A stretch of DNA of 64,000 bases from Planctomycetaceae bacterium (GTDB lineage Bacteria; Planctomycetota; Phycisphaerae; Phycisphaerales; SM1A02), in NCBI GenBank assembly GCA_021297795.1, contig JAJTGL010000004.1, forward strand, positions 10,843-74,842. Reading direction: 5' to 3'. The notes under the pieces are model-generated. The model worked only from the letters and a program-made list of their open reading frames with translations, ran no database searches and was not told the origin of the DNA. A program made the translations under genes and the position numbers. Numbering within the stretch: the stretch's first letter is position 1; every line of letters starts with the position of its first letter. Below are positions 41,709-50,386 of the stretch, one piece after another.

Positions 41709-43277
41709 TCACGCGACCCCCTGCATGCCTCGCATGCGGTCGAGCACGCGGTAGTGGATCGCCTCCGCCACGTGCTCCTCGGCGACCCTTTCGCGCGCAT
41801 CGAGATCGGCAATCGTGCGCGCGACGCGCCGGATCCGGTCGTACGCGCGCGCGGACAGCCCGAGATCCTGCATCGCGCCCTCGAGAAGTCGCTGCGATCC
41901 ACCCTCGAGCACGCAGTGCCGATCGAGTTCGCGTCCGCCGAGCCGCGCGTTTGGACGATCGCGTCCCTGCCGGAGCTCCATGCGTCCGCGTGCCTCGAGC
42001 ACCTTCGCGCGCAGATCCGCGCTCGAGGCGCCGGACCGCGCAGACTGGAGGCTTGCGAACGGCACGGCGCGGATCTCGACATGCAGGTCGATGCGGTCGA
42101 GGAGAGGCCCGGAGAGCCGACCGATGTACTTGTCCTGCGCGCGCCGCTCCGAAAGGCTCGAGGCGAAGCCGCCGGCGTGCGACGGGTTCATCGCGGCCAC
42201 GAGCATGGTGCGCGCGGGAAACCGCATCGTGCCCTGCGCGCGCGCGATCGTGACGAAGCCGTCCTCGAGCGGCTCGCGCAGCGATTCGAGCGCGACGCGC
42301 GGATACTCGGGCAGTTCGTCGAGGAAGAGGACGCCGTGGTGGGCGAGGCTGACCTCACCGGGCCGCGGGATCGTGCCGCCCCCGACGATCGCGGCGGAAC
42401 TGGCGGTGTGATGCGGTGCGCGGAAGGGTCGCTCGCGGATCAGGCCCGCTCCGCGCGGTACCGCGCCGACCGAGGAGTAGATGCGCGTGACGTCGAGCGA
42501 CTCGTCCGGCGAGAGCGGCGGAAGGATCGCCGGCAGCGCGCGCGCCATCATCGTCTTGCCGCTTCCGGCTGGGCCGATGAGGAGGACGTTGTGTCCGCCC
42601 GCAGCCGCGAGCGCGAGCGCACGTTTCGCGGCCTCCTGGCCGCGCACATCCGCGAAGTCGATCGCCGCACCGAAGGGCGGGGGGCACGCGCCCGGCGGCT
42701 TCTCGGGGGTAAGGTCGTAGAGTCCGTTGACGAACCCGAGCGCCTCGCGCAGCTCGCCGACGCCGTAGACCTCGAGACCCTCGACTGCGGCGGCTTCGGG
42801 CGCGTTCTCGAGCGGGACGATGACGCCTCGAAGCCCCTGCGCCCGGGCGAAGGCCGCGAAGCTCGTCGCGCCTCGGATCGGACGCACCGCGCCGTCGAGC
42901 GCAAGCTCGCCCGCGATCCCGAACTTCGCGAGCAGGGGATCGGCGCTCTCGTCGATCACACCCTGCATGCGGAGGAGGGCGATCGCGATCGGCAGGTCGT
43001 ACACCGGACCCTCCTTGCGCAGATCGGCCGGCGCGAGGTTGATGGTGCATCGTCCGCGCGGCGTCGGGAGCTCGCAGTTGCGGAGCGCGGCCCGCACGCG
43101 GTGCGTCGACTCGCGCACCGACGCGTCGGGCAGGCCGATGATCGGCATGCCGGGCGAGGACGAGCGCTCGTCGGGACCACTGGCGGTGGCACCACCGTCC
43201 GACTGCGTCTCGTCGCACTCGATCTCGACAGGAAGGGCGTCGATCCCCCGGAGGGCAAAGCTGAGAATCCGCTGCAT
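41709..43277 (-). CDS. comM: YifB/ComM-type Mg-chelatase-like AAA+ ATPase
   Basis: 522 residues. N-terminal Lon-protease-like domain (about 1-185) with GIAGELALDGAVRPI, then a Mg-chelatase AAA+ domain: Walker A GPAGSGKT (235-242), FRAPHHTAS, Walker B GVLFLDE (315-321), and RLSGPLLDRIDLHVE; a C-terminal helical domain follows. ComM is a hexameric helicase that extends branch migration in natural transformation. Two oddities: a ~20-residue Ser/Asp/Gly insert near residues 22-43, and the loss of the Cys-rich NPCPCG...C.C metal site, here NPSHAGGFASSLSERR (364-379). Confidence 0.88.
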   Translation of the reverse strand: MQRILSFALRGIDALPVEIECDETQSDGGATASGPDERSSSPGMPIIGLPDASVRESTHRVRAALRNCELPTPRGRCTINLAPADLRKEGPVYDLPIAIALLRMQGVIDESADPLLAKFGIAGELALDGAVRPIRGATSFAAFARAQGLRGVIVPLENAPEAAAVEGLEVYGVGELREALGFVNGLYDLTPEKPPGACPPPFGAAIDFADVRGQEAAKRALALAAAGGHNVLLIGPAGSGKTMMARALPAILPPLSPDESLDVTRIYSSVGAVPRGAGLIRERPFRAPHHTASSAAIVGGGTIPRPGEVSLAHHGVLFLDELPEYPRVALESLREPLEDGFVTIARAQGTMRFPARTMLVAAMNPSHAGGFASSLSERRAQDKYIGRLSGPLLDRIDLHVEIRAVPFASLQSARSGASSADLRAKVLEARGRMELRQGRDRPNARLGGRELDRHCVLEGGSQRLLEGAMQDLGLSARAYDRIRRVARTIADLDARERVAEEHVAEAIHYRVLDRMRGMQGVA

Positions 43278-43436
43278 GCGCGCGGTTCTAAACCACGCTC
43301 GCAGGCACTCTGCGATTTCCGGCAGAAAATCCGCGCGGAAACATCCGTGTGAAAATCACGCGGCAGGTGGTTGCGCCACCGCTGCACGCGGCGGCCGCCG
43401 CGAGCGATCGCCTCGCTCGGTCGCTTGCTCGATCGT

Positions 43437-46400
43437 TTATTCGAGGCCAGGTGCGAAGCCGCGTCGCATCGTGTTCTCGCACACCGCGCGCGGCTCGACG
43501 AACTGGAGCAGGTAGTCGCGGCCACCGGCCTTCGAACCGATGCCCGACATGCCGAATCCACCGAACGGCTGACGACCGACCAGCGCGCCGGTGATGCCGC
43601 GGTTGAGGTAGAGGTTGCCGACGCGGAACTCGCGCCGCGCGCGCGCGAGGTGCGCGGGCTTGCGGCTGTAGACGCCGCCGGTCAGCTTGTACTCGGGTGC
43701 ATTCGCGATCGCGAGCGCCTCGTCGAAATCCTTCGCATGGATCACCGCGAGCACCGGTCCGAAGATCTCCTCGCGCGCGATGCGCGCATCGGGCCTGATG
43801 CCGCTGAAGATCGTCGGTCCGACGTACGGCTTGCCGACCTTCGCCTCGAGACCCGCAGGCACCTCGAGCGTGAGTTCGTGCTTGCCCTCGCCCTTGCCGA
43901 TCTCGATGTACGAGCGGATCTTCCGAGCCGCCTCCTCGTCGATCACCGGCCCGATGTCGGTGCCGGGATTCGTCGGATCGCCGACGACGAGCGCCTTCGT
44001 CGCACCCACGAGGCGATGCAGGAACGGCTCATACGCGCTGCCGACCACGATCGCGCGGCTCGCGGCGGAGCACTTCTGTCCACAGAAGCCGAACGCGCTC
44101 TGGCGGACGCCGAGCACGGCTTCGTCGAGGTCGGCCGACGTATCGATGATGACGGCGTTCTTGCCGCCCATCTCGCAGACGACCTTCTTGACGAACTCCT
44201 GGCCCGGCGCGACGACTCCCGCCGCCTGCACGATGTCGAGGCCAACGGCCTTCGAGCCCGTGAACGCGATGAGCGCGACGCGCGGATCGCGGACGAGCGT
44301 TGCGCCGACCGTCTCGCCGGGGCCGGCCACGTAGTGCAGGACCTCGCGCGGTGCGCCCGCGCGCCAGAGGATCTCGCACATCGTGCGCGCGATCGACGGA
44401 GTCTGCTCGGCGGGCTTGACCACGACGGTGTTGCCGGTGACCAGCGCCGCGACCGTCATGCCGCAGCAGATCGCGAGCGGGAAGTTCCACGGCGCGATCA
44501 CGGCGGCGACGCCGCGCGGCTGGTACCACTGCTCGTCGAGTTCGCCGACGAAGCGCCCGAGCCGCTCTGGTTCGAAGAGCCGTGCGGCCTCGCGCGCGTA
44601 GTACTCGCAGAAGTCGATCGCCTCGCAGACGTCGGCGTCGGCCTCGCGCCAGACCTTGCCCGACTCCTTGACGATCACCGCGGAGAGCTCGTCGCGGCGC
44701 GCGCGCATCTCGGCGGCAGCGGCGACGAGGACTGCCGCGCGCGTCGCGTAGGGGCTGTCGCTCCACGCGGGGAACGCCGCGTGCGCGGCGGCGACGGCGC
44801 GCTTCGCGTCGTCGGCGGTTCCGGAGTTCGCGACGGCGGCGACCTGCGATTTCGCGATCGCGGCCGCGAAGTTCGTGCGCGCCGGCGCCTCGGCGAAGTT
44901 GCGCATCGGCTCGGTGAAGAACGCGCGGCCATTCGAGACGCCCTTCGGCGCGGCGCTCAGCGCGTGGCGCTCGGGGCCCTGTGCGATCCGCTCGATGCCC
45001 GGGTCCGATTCGAACGCGCGGTGTGGGCTCGCGAGGAGCTTCTCGGCCGACGCGTTGTCCTTGAATCCCGCCTTCAGCCACGACTCGTTCGAGCTGTTCT
45101 CGAGGAGGCGCCGTACGAGGTACGCCATGCCGGGGATCAACTCGCCGACGGGGCAGTACTCGCGCAGGCGGAGGTCGAGTTCGACCGCCGCGCTCTTCAG
45201 CTGGTCGCCCATCCCGTAGAGCATCTGGAGTTCGAGCGCCGACTTCGGGAGGCCGCGCTTCTCGAGGGCAGACAGCGTGGCGGCGATCGAACGCGCGTTG
45301 TGGCTGCCGAGCGCGAGCTTCACGCCGCCCTCGCCCTTCGTCGCGGGGGTCGATGCGACGAATGCCGCGGCCATCCGCTCGAAGCTCGCGTCGGTGTCGA
45401 TCTTGCGGCTCCACACCGGCACGGGCCAACCCTGCTGCTCGGCGTTGATGGTCTCGTAGTCCCAGTAGGCGCCCTTCACGAGGCGCACCGTCACCTGGCG
45501 GCCCGTGCGCTTCGACCAATCGATGATGCGGCGCGCGTCGTCGTCGCCCGAGCGGAGATACGCCTGCATCGCGAGGCCGGCGTGGAAATCGTGCTTCTCG
45601 CAGGCGCGCATGAAGAGCTCGAGCGTGAGATCCTTCAGCGCGAACTGCTCCATGTCGAAGTTGACGAAGACACCCTTCCGCTTCGCGGTCTCGAGGATCG
45701 GCCCGAGCGCGTCGAGCAGGCCGCGGATCGAGCCCTCGGTATCGATCGGATCGACGCGCGCCGAGAGCGAGCTGATCTTGATCGACACGTTCGTGCGCGG
45801 GATCGCGCCGAGGTGGTCGTTCTCGAGGCGGGGATTCGCGCCCCACGCGGCCACGGTCGCGGGCAGGTTCTCGATGAGGTCGAGGTACTTGCGGCGGTAG
45901 GCCTCGGCCTCCTCGTCGCTCACGCACGCCTCGCCGAGGAGATCCACCGAGAAGCAGAGCCCCGAGTCCCAGATCTTGCGCAGGTTCGGGAGCGAGCTCG
46001 CCGCGTCGGTGCCGCAGATGAACTTCGACGCCATCGACGTGATCTGCGTCGACATGGTCTTCGTGACCACGCCCTTCATCAGGACGCCCGCCTTGAGCGC
46101 GGTCGCCACGAAGGGCGGCGGCGTGACGCCGGGCTGCGCGAGGTAGTCGGTGAGGTGGTCGTAGACCGCGTCGTTGTCACGCAGCGTCGGGAAGCAGTCG
46201 ACGAAGCGGAAGATCTGGACCTTGAACGCCTCGTCCTGCATCGCCCAGTCCATCAGTCCCTCGGACCAGACGGCGAGCATGTTCGTCTTCGCGTTGCGCG
46301 CGCGCGTGAGGAAGTCGGTGCCGATCGCGACTGTCCGCGCCTCGAGCGCCGGATCCGCGGGCGCGATGGCGCGTCCGCCGGGTGCCGTGGGAGCGGCTGG

Positions 46401-46445
46401 TGCGGGAGCGGGAGCAGGCTTCTTCGACTTGAAAAACAGCGCCAT
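43437..46445 (-). CDS. putA: Bifunctional proline dehydrogenase / delta-1-pyrroline-5-carboxylate dehydrogenase
   Basis: 1002 residues. The FAD-linked proline dehydrogenase barrel occupies about 130-440 (SIKISSLSARVDP, VRLVKGAYWDYE, ELQMLYGMG). The aldehyde dehydrogenase half runs about 520-985: PWNFPLAI, FTGSKAVG, CEMGGKNAVI, catalytic Cys in FGFCGQKCSAASRAI, and EEIFGPVL. It oxidises proline to glutamate, passing electrons to the quinone pool and NAD+. There is no N-terminal ribbon-helix-helix DNA-binding domain, so it is a catalytic, non-regulatory PutA. A Pro/Ala-rich stretch of about 25 residues opens the protein. It lies 111 bp from the upstream glycosyltransferase gene. Confidence 0.93.
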   Translation of the reverse strand: MALFFKSKKPAPAPAPAAPTAPGGRAIAPADPALEARTVAIGTDFLTRARNAKTNMLAVWSEGLMDWAMQDEAFKVQIFRFVDCFPTLRDNDAVYDHLTDYLAQPGVTPPPFVATALKAGVLMKGVVTKTMSTQITSMASKFICGTDAASSLPNLRKIWDSGLCFSVDLLGEACVSDEEAEAYRRKYLDLIENLPATVAAWGANPRLENDHLGAIPRTNVSIKISSLSARVDPIDTEGSIRGLLDALGPILETAKRKGVFVNFDMEQFALKDLTLELFMRACEKHDFHAGLAMQAYLRSGDDDARRIIDWSKRTGRQVTVRLVKGAYWDYETINAEQQGWPVPVWSRKIDTDASFERMAAAFVASTPATKGEGGVKLALGSHNARSIAATLSALEKRGLPKSALELQMLYGMGDQLKSAAVELDLRLREYCPVGELIPGMAYLVRRLLENSSNESWLKAGFKDNASAEKLLASPHRAFESDPGIERIAQGPERHALSAAPKGVSNGRAFFTEPMRNFAEAPARTNFAAAIAKSQVAAVANSGTADDAKRAVAAAHAAFPAWSDSPYATRAAVLVAAAAEMRARRDELSAVIVKESGKVWREADADVCEAIDFCEYYAREAARLFEPERLGRFVGELDEQWYQPRGVAAVIAPWNFPLAICCGMTVAALVTGNTVVVKPAEQTPSIARTMCEILWRAGAPREVLHYVAGPGETVGATLVRDPRVALIAFTGSKAVGLDIVQAAGVVAPGQEFVKKVVCEMGGKNAVIIDTSADLDEAVLGVRQSAFGFCGQKCSAASRAIVVGSAYEPFLHRLVGATKALVVGDPTNPGTDIGPVIDEEAARKIRSYIEIGKGEGKHELTLEVPAGLEAKVGKPYVGPTIFSGIRPDARIAREEIFGPVLAVIHAKDFDEALAIANAPEYKLTGGVYSRKPAHLARARREFRVGNLYLNRGITGALVGRQPFGGFGMSGIGSKAGGRDYLLQFVEPRAVCENTMRRGFAPGLE

Positions 46446-46556
46446 GGGGAAGCGCGCAGTATAGATCGGCCCACCCTCCGGGCGGCCGCAGGAAACCGCG
46501 TGAAAGCGGGGGCCTGTTCGGGACTTCGTCTGCGCGGGAGCCGCGCGGCGCGCCGG

Positions 46557-48137
46557 TCAGAACGCCGGACGTCCCAACCCCGCCGCCGCGACCGCGCGGT
46601 CGTAGCAGCGGATCGTGCGGGTGGCGGCGCCATCCCAGTTGATGCCGCGGATCTCGAAGGCGCCGTGCTCGACGAGCTGGCGCGAGAGCGGCGGATGCCT
46701 CAGCACGGCGATGATCTTGTCGGCCATGTCCTCGATGTCCCAGAAGTCGACCTTGAGCGCGTGCATCAGCACCTCGCTCACGCCCGACGACTTCGAGATG
46801 AGGACCGGCACGTTGTGGCTCATCGCCTCGAGCGGCGCGATGCCGAATGGCTCGCTCACGCTCGGCATCACGTAGAGATCGGCCATCGCGAACACGCGCG
46901 AGATGTCGCGTCCGCGGAGGAACCCGGTGAAGAGCACCTTGTTGCCGATCCCCATCTGCGCGGCCATCTCGATCATGCGCTGCGCCTGGTCGCCCGAGCC
47001 CGCGACGACGAACTTCACGTTGTCCATGTACTCGAGGACCTTCTTCGCGGCCTGGATGAAGTACTCCGGGCCCTTCTGCATGGTGATGCGGCCGAAGTAG
47101 AGGACGATCTTGTCCTTCGAGTGGATCGGCTGGACGCCCGCGGAGGCGGGATCGAGGTCGACGCCGTTGTAGACGACGTCGATCTTCGAGCCGCTGACGC
47201 CGTAGCGGTTGATGCACACGTTCTTCGTGAGCATGCTCACCGCGATCGCGCGCGTCGCGCCGTGCATGCCGCGGCGCTCGATGTTGTAGATCTGCTGGTG
47301 CGGATGCTCGCCCGAGCGATCGAACTCGGTCGAGTGGACGTGCACGAGGAGCGGCTTTCCGCTGAGCTTCTGCACCGCGAGTCCCGCGGGGTACGTGAGC
47401 CAGTCGTGCGCGTGGATCACATCGAAGTCGAGGCCGCGCGTCGCATCGACGACGAAGCGCGCGTAGCGGTCGGCCATGCCGAGGAGATCGCCCGAGTAGT
47501 CGGCCGCATCGGCGCCGCGCGCGCCGACCGCCTCCTTGGGTCGATCCGCGGTCTCGGGCAGCGCCGTCGCGAGCGCATGCTCGACCGGATCGCTCGTGAG
47601 CTCTGGGAACGCGCCCGCCTTCGCGAGCGTGCGGATCCGTTCGATGCTCCAACCGGCCTCGCGCATCATGCGCACGCTCTCGGCGATGCGGGTGGGCGTG
47701 GCGGTGCCGCGCGACTCGTACACCGAGCCGTAGTCGCCGGGAATCTCGAGGAAACGGGTCGACGTGAACTCGTGGACGATCTTGCTCCACGACTCGCGCT
47801 CGACCGAGGTCATCTGGACGCCCGGCGTCGGCGCGGAGGTCGGAGCCTTGGGTGCCGTCGGGGGGTTGCCCACGCGCGACGCGACCGCTTGCGCGGGCTG
47901 CGCTGGTTTCGGCGCGGCCTCGGCCACGCCGTTTCCCTTCACGCGTTCGATGATCGAGCCCGGGCTCACGAGCCGCACGTGCGACGCGCTCTCCGCGGGC
48001 ACCGACTTCGGCAGCACGAACGTCACCTCGACGCCCTGGCGGTCGAGGGCCTTGGTGAGGCCGTAGCAGGCGGTCCCGAGGCCACCCGTGATGAAGGGAG
48101 GGAACTCCCAGCCGAGCATGAGTACGCGCAGTGCCAT
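46557..48137 (-). CDS. GT4-family glycosyltransferase (glycogen-synthase-like)
   Basis: 526 residues from the ATG at 48137 (MALRVLMLGWEFPP). The start fits the family N terminus WEFPPFITGGLGTACYGLTKAL, which resembles bacterial starch/glycogen synthases. DVIHAHDW and the C-terminal EPFGIAPLEAMSHNVPV (the E-x7-E motif) are typical of GT4 retaining enzymes. An insert of about 130 residues sits between the first strand region and DVIHAHDW; it is Pro/Ala-rich with a helical part (TRIAESVRMMREAGWSIERI). The enzyme may make glycogen or a related glucan, or a surface glycan; the sequence does not decide. Confidence 0.85.
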   Translation of the reverse strand: MALRVLMLGWEFPPFITGGLGTACYGLTKALDRQGVEVTFVLPKSVPAESASHVRLVSPGSIIERVKGNGVAEAAPKPAQPAQAVASRVGNPPTAPKAPTSAPTPGVQMTSVERESWSKIVHEFTSTRFLEIPGDYGSVYESRGTATPTRIAESVRMMREAGWSIERIRTLAKAGAFPELTSDPVEHALATALPETADRPKEAVGARGADAADYSGDLLGMADRYARFVVDATRGLDFDVIHAHDWLTYPAGLAVQKLSGKPLLVHVHSTEFDRSGEHPHQQIYNIERRGMHGATRAIAVSMLTKNVCINRYGVSGSKIDVVYNGVDLDPASAGVQPIHSKDKIVLYFGRITMQKGPEYFIQAAKKVLEYMDNVKFVVAGSGDQAQRMIEMAAQMGIGNKVLFTGFLRGRDISRVFAMADLYVMPSVSEPFGIAPLEAMSHNVPVLISKSSGVSEVLMHALKVDFWDIEDMADKIIAVLRHPPLSRQLVEHGAFEIRGINWDGAATRTIRCYDRAVAAAGLGRPAF

Positions 48138-48309
48138 CCCAGTTCCGAACACCTTCTGCGCCGAAGCGCCCTTTGCCGCCCTCGACCCTGCGACCGGCCT
48201 CATGGCCGGTCGTCCAACCGCCCGTCGTGCTCCCGCCTTCCCGCGTCCCTGCCGCACGTGCTCCGTTGCGGCGGTCGCGCCTCACTGCAGAAGGCTCACT
48301 CCCAGGTGC

Positions 48310-48774
48310 TCATTCCTCGTCGCCGCCTCCGACGTCGCCGAGCGAGCGGAACGCCGCCTCGTAGGCGAGCAGGAACTTCTCGGCGAGTTCCGCCATCGGC
48401 AGGCCCTCGGCGCCAGGCAGCAGGTTCTCGAACGTGTACAGCTTGGCGTCGTCGCGGAAGTGCTTCACGGTGGGCACCTTGCCGCGCCAGCCGAGTTCGG
48501 CGAGCTCCTCCTCGACGAGTTCCTCGATCGGGTCGCCGAAGTGCATCAGGTCGGACTCGATCGACTCGCTCAGCCAGCGGTCGGGGGTGGCGAATCGCAC
48601 CATCAGGCCAGCCGGGGTCGAGGCGAGCTCGTACCACGCCGGCTCGGGGCAGTCCTTCGCATGGCAGCGGATCCGGTCGGCGAGCGACTCGATGCGCGCG
48701 AACGCACCGCGAGGGCCGACCGAGCCGGCGACGGCGGAGAGGACTTCCTGATGCTGGGCGGTGCTGGTGGTCAT
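48310..48774 (-). CDS. Hypothetical protein
   Basis: 154 residues, acidic, alpha/beta. Notable stretches are IRCHAKDCPEPAWYELAS, with two Cys and a His, and WLSESIESDLMHFGDPIEELVEEELAEL; the C terminus is Gly/Asp-rich. No family recognised. Codon use is like the neighbours, and the ATG at 48774 has no better rival. It is followed by the glycosyltransferase on the same strand and stands divergent from prmC. Confidence 0.6.
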   Translation of the reverse strand: MTTSTAQHQEVLSAVAGSVGPRGAFARIESLADRIRCHAKDCPEPAWYELASTPAGLMVRFATPDRWLSESIESDLMHFGDPIEELVEEELAELGWRGKVPTVKHFRDDAKLYTFENLLPGAEGLPMAELAEKFLLAYEAAFRSLGDVGGGDEE

Positions 48775-49162
48775 CGGGGAGGGATCAAACGGAGGGACTT
48801 CGGACGAGGGCAGGGTGGCCGGATGAATCTCTCACCGCATCGTCCGACGGGCCGTGCAGCGATCGGTTCGATGGGGCGGCCATGGTAGCGGCCCGGTGCG
48901 GGTGGGGCGACAAGCGGCCGTCCCCGCTCGGGCTTTCAGGCGTGCCCGGCGGCCGCCTCGCCGGGGCGACGGTCGCGACGGACGCACAGGCGATCATGCC
49001 CCTCCGGAGCCTCGGAGGGGGTTCACGCGGTGTGCGGATTGCGTTCGCGCGAAAATTGCCCGTCGTGGAAATCTCTACCATCGGGGCCACCGGTCTCCCG
49101 TCTTCCGGATCCGCCGCCGCGAGGGGCCGCTTGCGGGGGAGGCTCGGACGGAAGGAGCGCCG
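48775..49162. other. Divergent intergenic region before prmC
   Basis: 388 bp with no clear gene. It holds a hairpin CCCCTCCG/CGGAGGGG (48999-49020) and an AT-richer patch around 49045-49080 where promoters may lie. GGAAGGA at 49150-49156 is the prmC ribosome binding site. Confidence 0.4.
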
Positions 49163-50326
49163 ATGGTCGGTACGGATGCCGCGAGCGGGCCGCAGAACGC
49201 CCCCCGCAATCTCGCACAGAACTCCCAGCAGGACGCGCGCGCGTGGACCGTGCGCGCGCTGCTCGCATGGATGGTGCCGTTCCTCACCGAGCGCGAGGTC
49301 GACAGCCCGCGCGCGGTCGCGGAAATTCTGCTGACCTCCGTGCTCGGTGTCGAGCGCCTGCGCCTGTACATGGAGCCCGAGCGCGAACTCGCGCCGGAGC
49401 AACTCGCGCGGCTTCGCGAACTGGTGCAGCGCGCGGGCCGGCATGAACCGGTGCAGTACCTCGTCGGACGCTGGCCGTTCCTCGGGCGCGACTTCGAGGT
49501 GGCGCCGTGCACGTTGATTCCGCGTCCGTGCACCGAGGTGCTCGTCGAGCGCGCGCTCGCCTGGGTGCGCGAGCGAGCCGAACGCGACGCGTCGGCGACC
49601 TCGATCGAGGCCCTCGACATCGGTACCGGCACCGGGTGCATCGCGATCTCCCTCGCGCTCGGGATGCGCGCGATCCTCCGTCCGGATGGCGCGGGATGCC
49701 GGCCACTGCGCGCGGGCGATGCGGCGTCGCGCGGCGCGTCGGCAGCGGCGGTCACGCCGTCCGGTCCGCTGCGCGTTGCACGCGACATCTCGCGGGACAT
49801 CTCGCACGATGGCGCGGTCGACGTCACGGCTGAAAGCGCCGCCGACGCAGGTGCGGAGACGCCTGTGGAAGTCGGCGTGGGCAAACCCGCGTTCCGGATG
49901 GTCGCGACCGACATCGTCGCCGAGGCGATCGAGCTTGCCGCGCGCAACGCCGCGCGCCTCGGCGCCGAGATCGACTTCCGGCCCGGCGACATGTTCGCAC
50001 CGATCCCCGATGACGAGAGGTTCGATCTGATCGTGTCGAATCCGCCGTACGTGACCGACGCCGAATACGAGGAACTCGACCGGAACGTGCGCGAGTTCGA
50101 GCCGGCGAGCGCGCTGCGCGGCGGCGCCGATGGCCTCGCCTTCGTGCGCACCGTGGTGGCCGGCGCCGAGCGTCGGCTGCGTTCGGGTGGGCTTCTCCTC
50201 GTCGAGATCGGCTGGAAGCACGGCGATGCGGTGCGCAAGCTCGAGGGCCGGAGCGCGTGGAGCGCGATCGAGGTGCTGCGCGATGCCGACGGCCACGAGC
50301 GCGTGCTGGTCGCACACCGGGCGTAG
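49163..50326 (+). CDS. prmC: Release factor glutamine methyltransferase PrmC (with internal insert)
   Basis: 387 residues from the ATG at 49163, against about 280 in typical PrmC. The N-terminal helical domain (DSPRAVAEILLTSVLGVERLRLYM, then RHEPVQYLVGRWPFLGRDF) and substrate-binding NPPY (SNPPYVTDAEYEEL) are clear. SAM motif I is DIGTGTGCIAISLAL. Between motif I and the acidic motif II (VATDIVAEAIELA) lies an extra ~65-residue Ala/Asp/Ser-rich stretch that is probably a loop. PrmC methylates the GGQ Gln of release factors RF1/RF2. Confidence 0.9.
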   Translation: MVGTDAASGPQNAPRNLAQNSQQDARAWTVRALLAWMVPFLTEREVDSPRAVAEILLTSVLGVERLRLYMEPERELAPEQLARLRELVQRAGRHEPVQYLVGRWPFLGRDFEVAPCTLIPRPCTEVLVERALAWVRERAERDASATSIEALDIGTGTGCIAISLALGMRAILRPDGAGCRPLRAGDAASRGASAAAVTPSGPLRVARDISRDISHDGAVDVTAESAADAGAETPVEVGVGKPAFRMVATDIVAEAIELAARNAARLGAEIDFRPGDMFAPIPDDERFDLIVSNPPYVTDAEYEELDRNVREFEPASALRGGADGLAFVRTVVAGAERRLRSGGLLLVEIGWKHGDAVRKLEGRSAWSAIEVLRDADGHERVLVAHRA

Positions 50327-50356
50327 CCGGCGGAACGGCGCGGAGACGTGTGTCCG

Positions 50357-50380
50357 GAGACGTGCGGGCGCGCACGTCTC
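50357..50380. terminator. Perfect inverted repeat between convergent prmC and the PAS-GAF-receiver gene
   Basis: GAGACGTGCG (50357-50366) pairs with CGCACGTCTC (50371-50380) around GGCG. The hairpin lies between facing genes and could end both transcripts. No U-run. Confidence 0.55.
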
Positions 50381-50386
50381 GCTGCG

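Noticed and set aside
38005-41712. 1235-codon minus-strand frame over the DUF1573, tauE and 3D genes
   Set aside because: It crosses real genes on both strands and has no protein-like character.
43371-49334. A 1987-codon open frame on the plus strand antisense to putA, the glycosyltransferase and the hypothetical gene
   Set aside because: Its translation is Arg/Asp/Glu/His/Leu-rich without any domain, while the minus strand holds clear conserved proteins. High GC removes stops from antisense frames.
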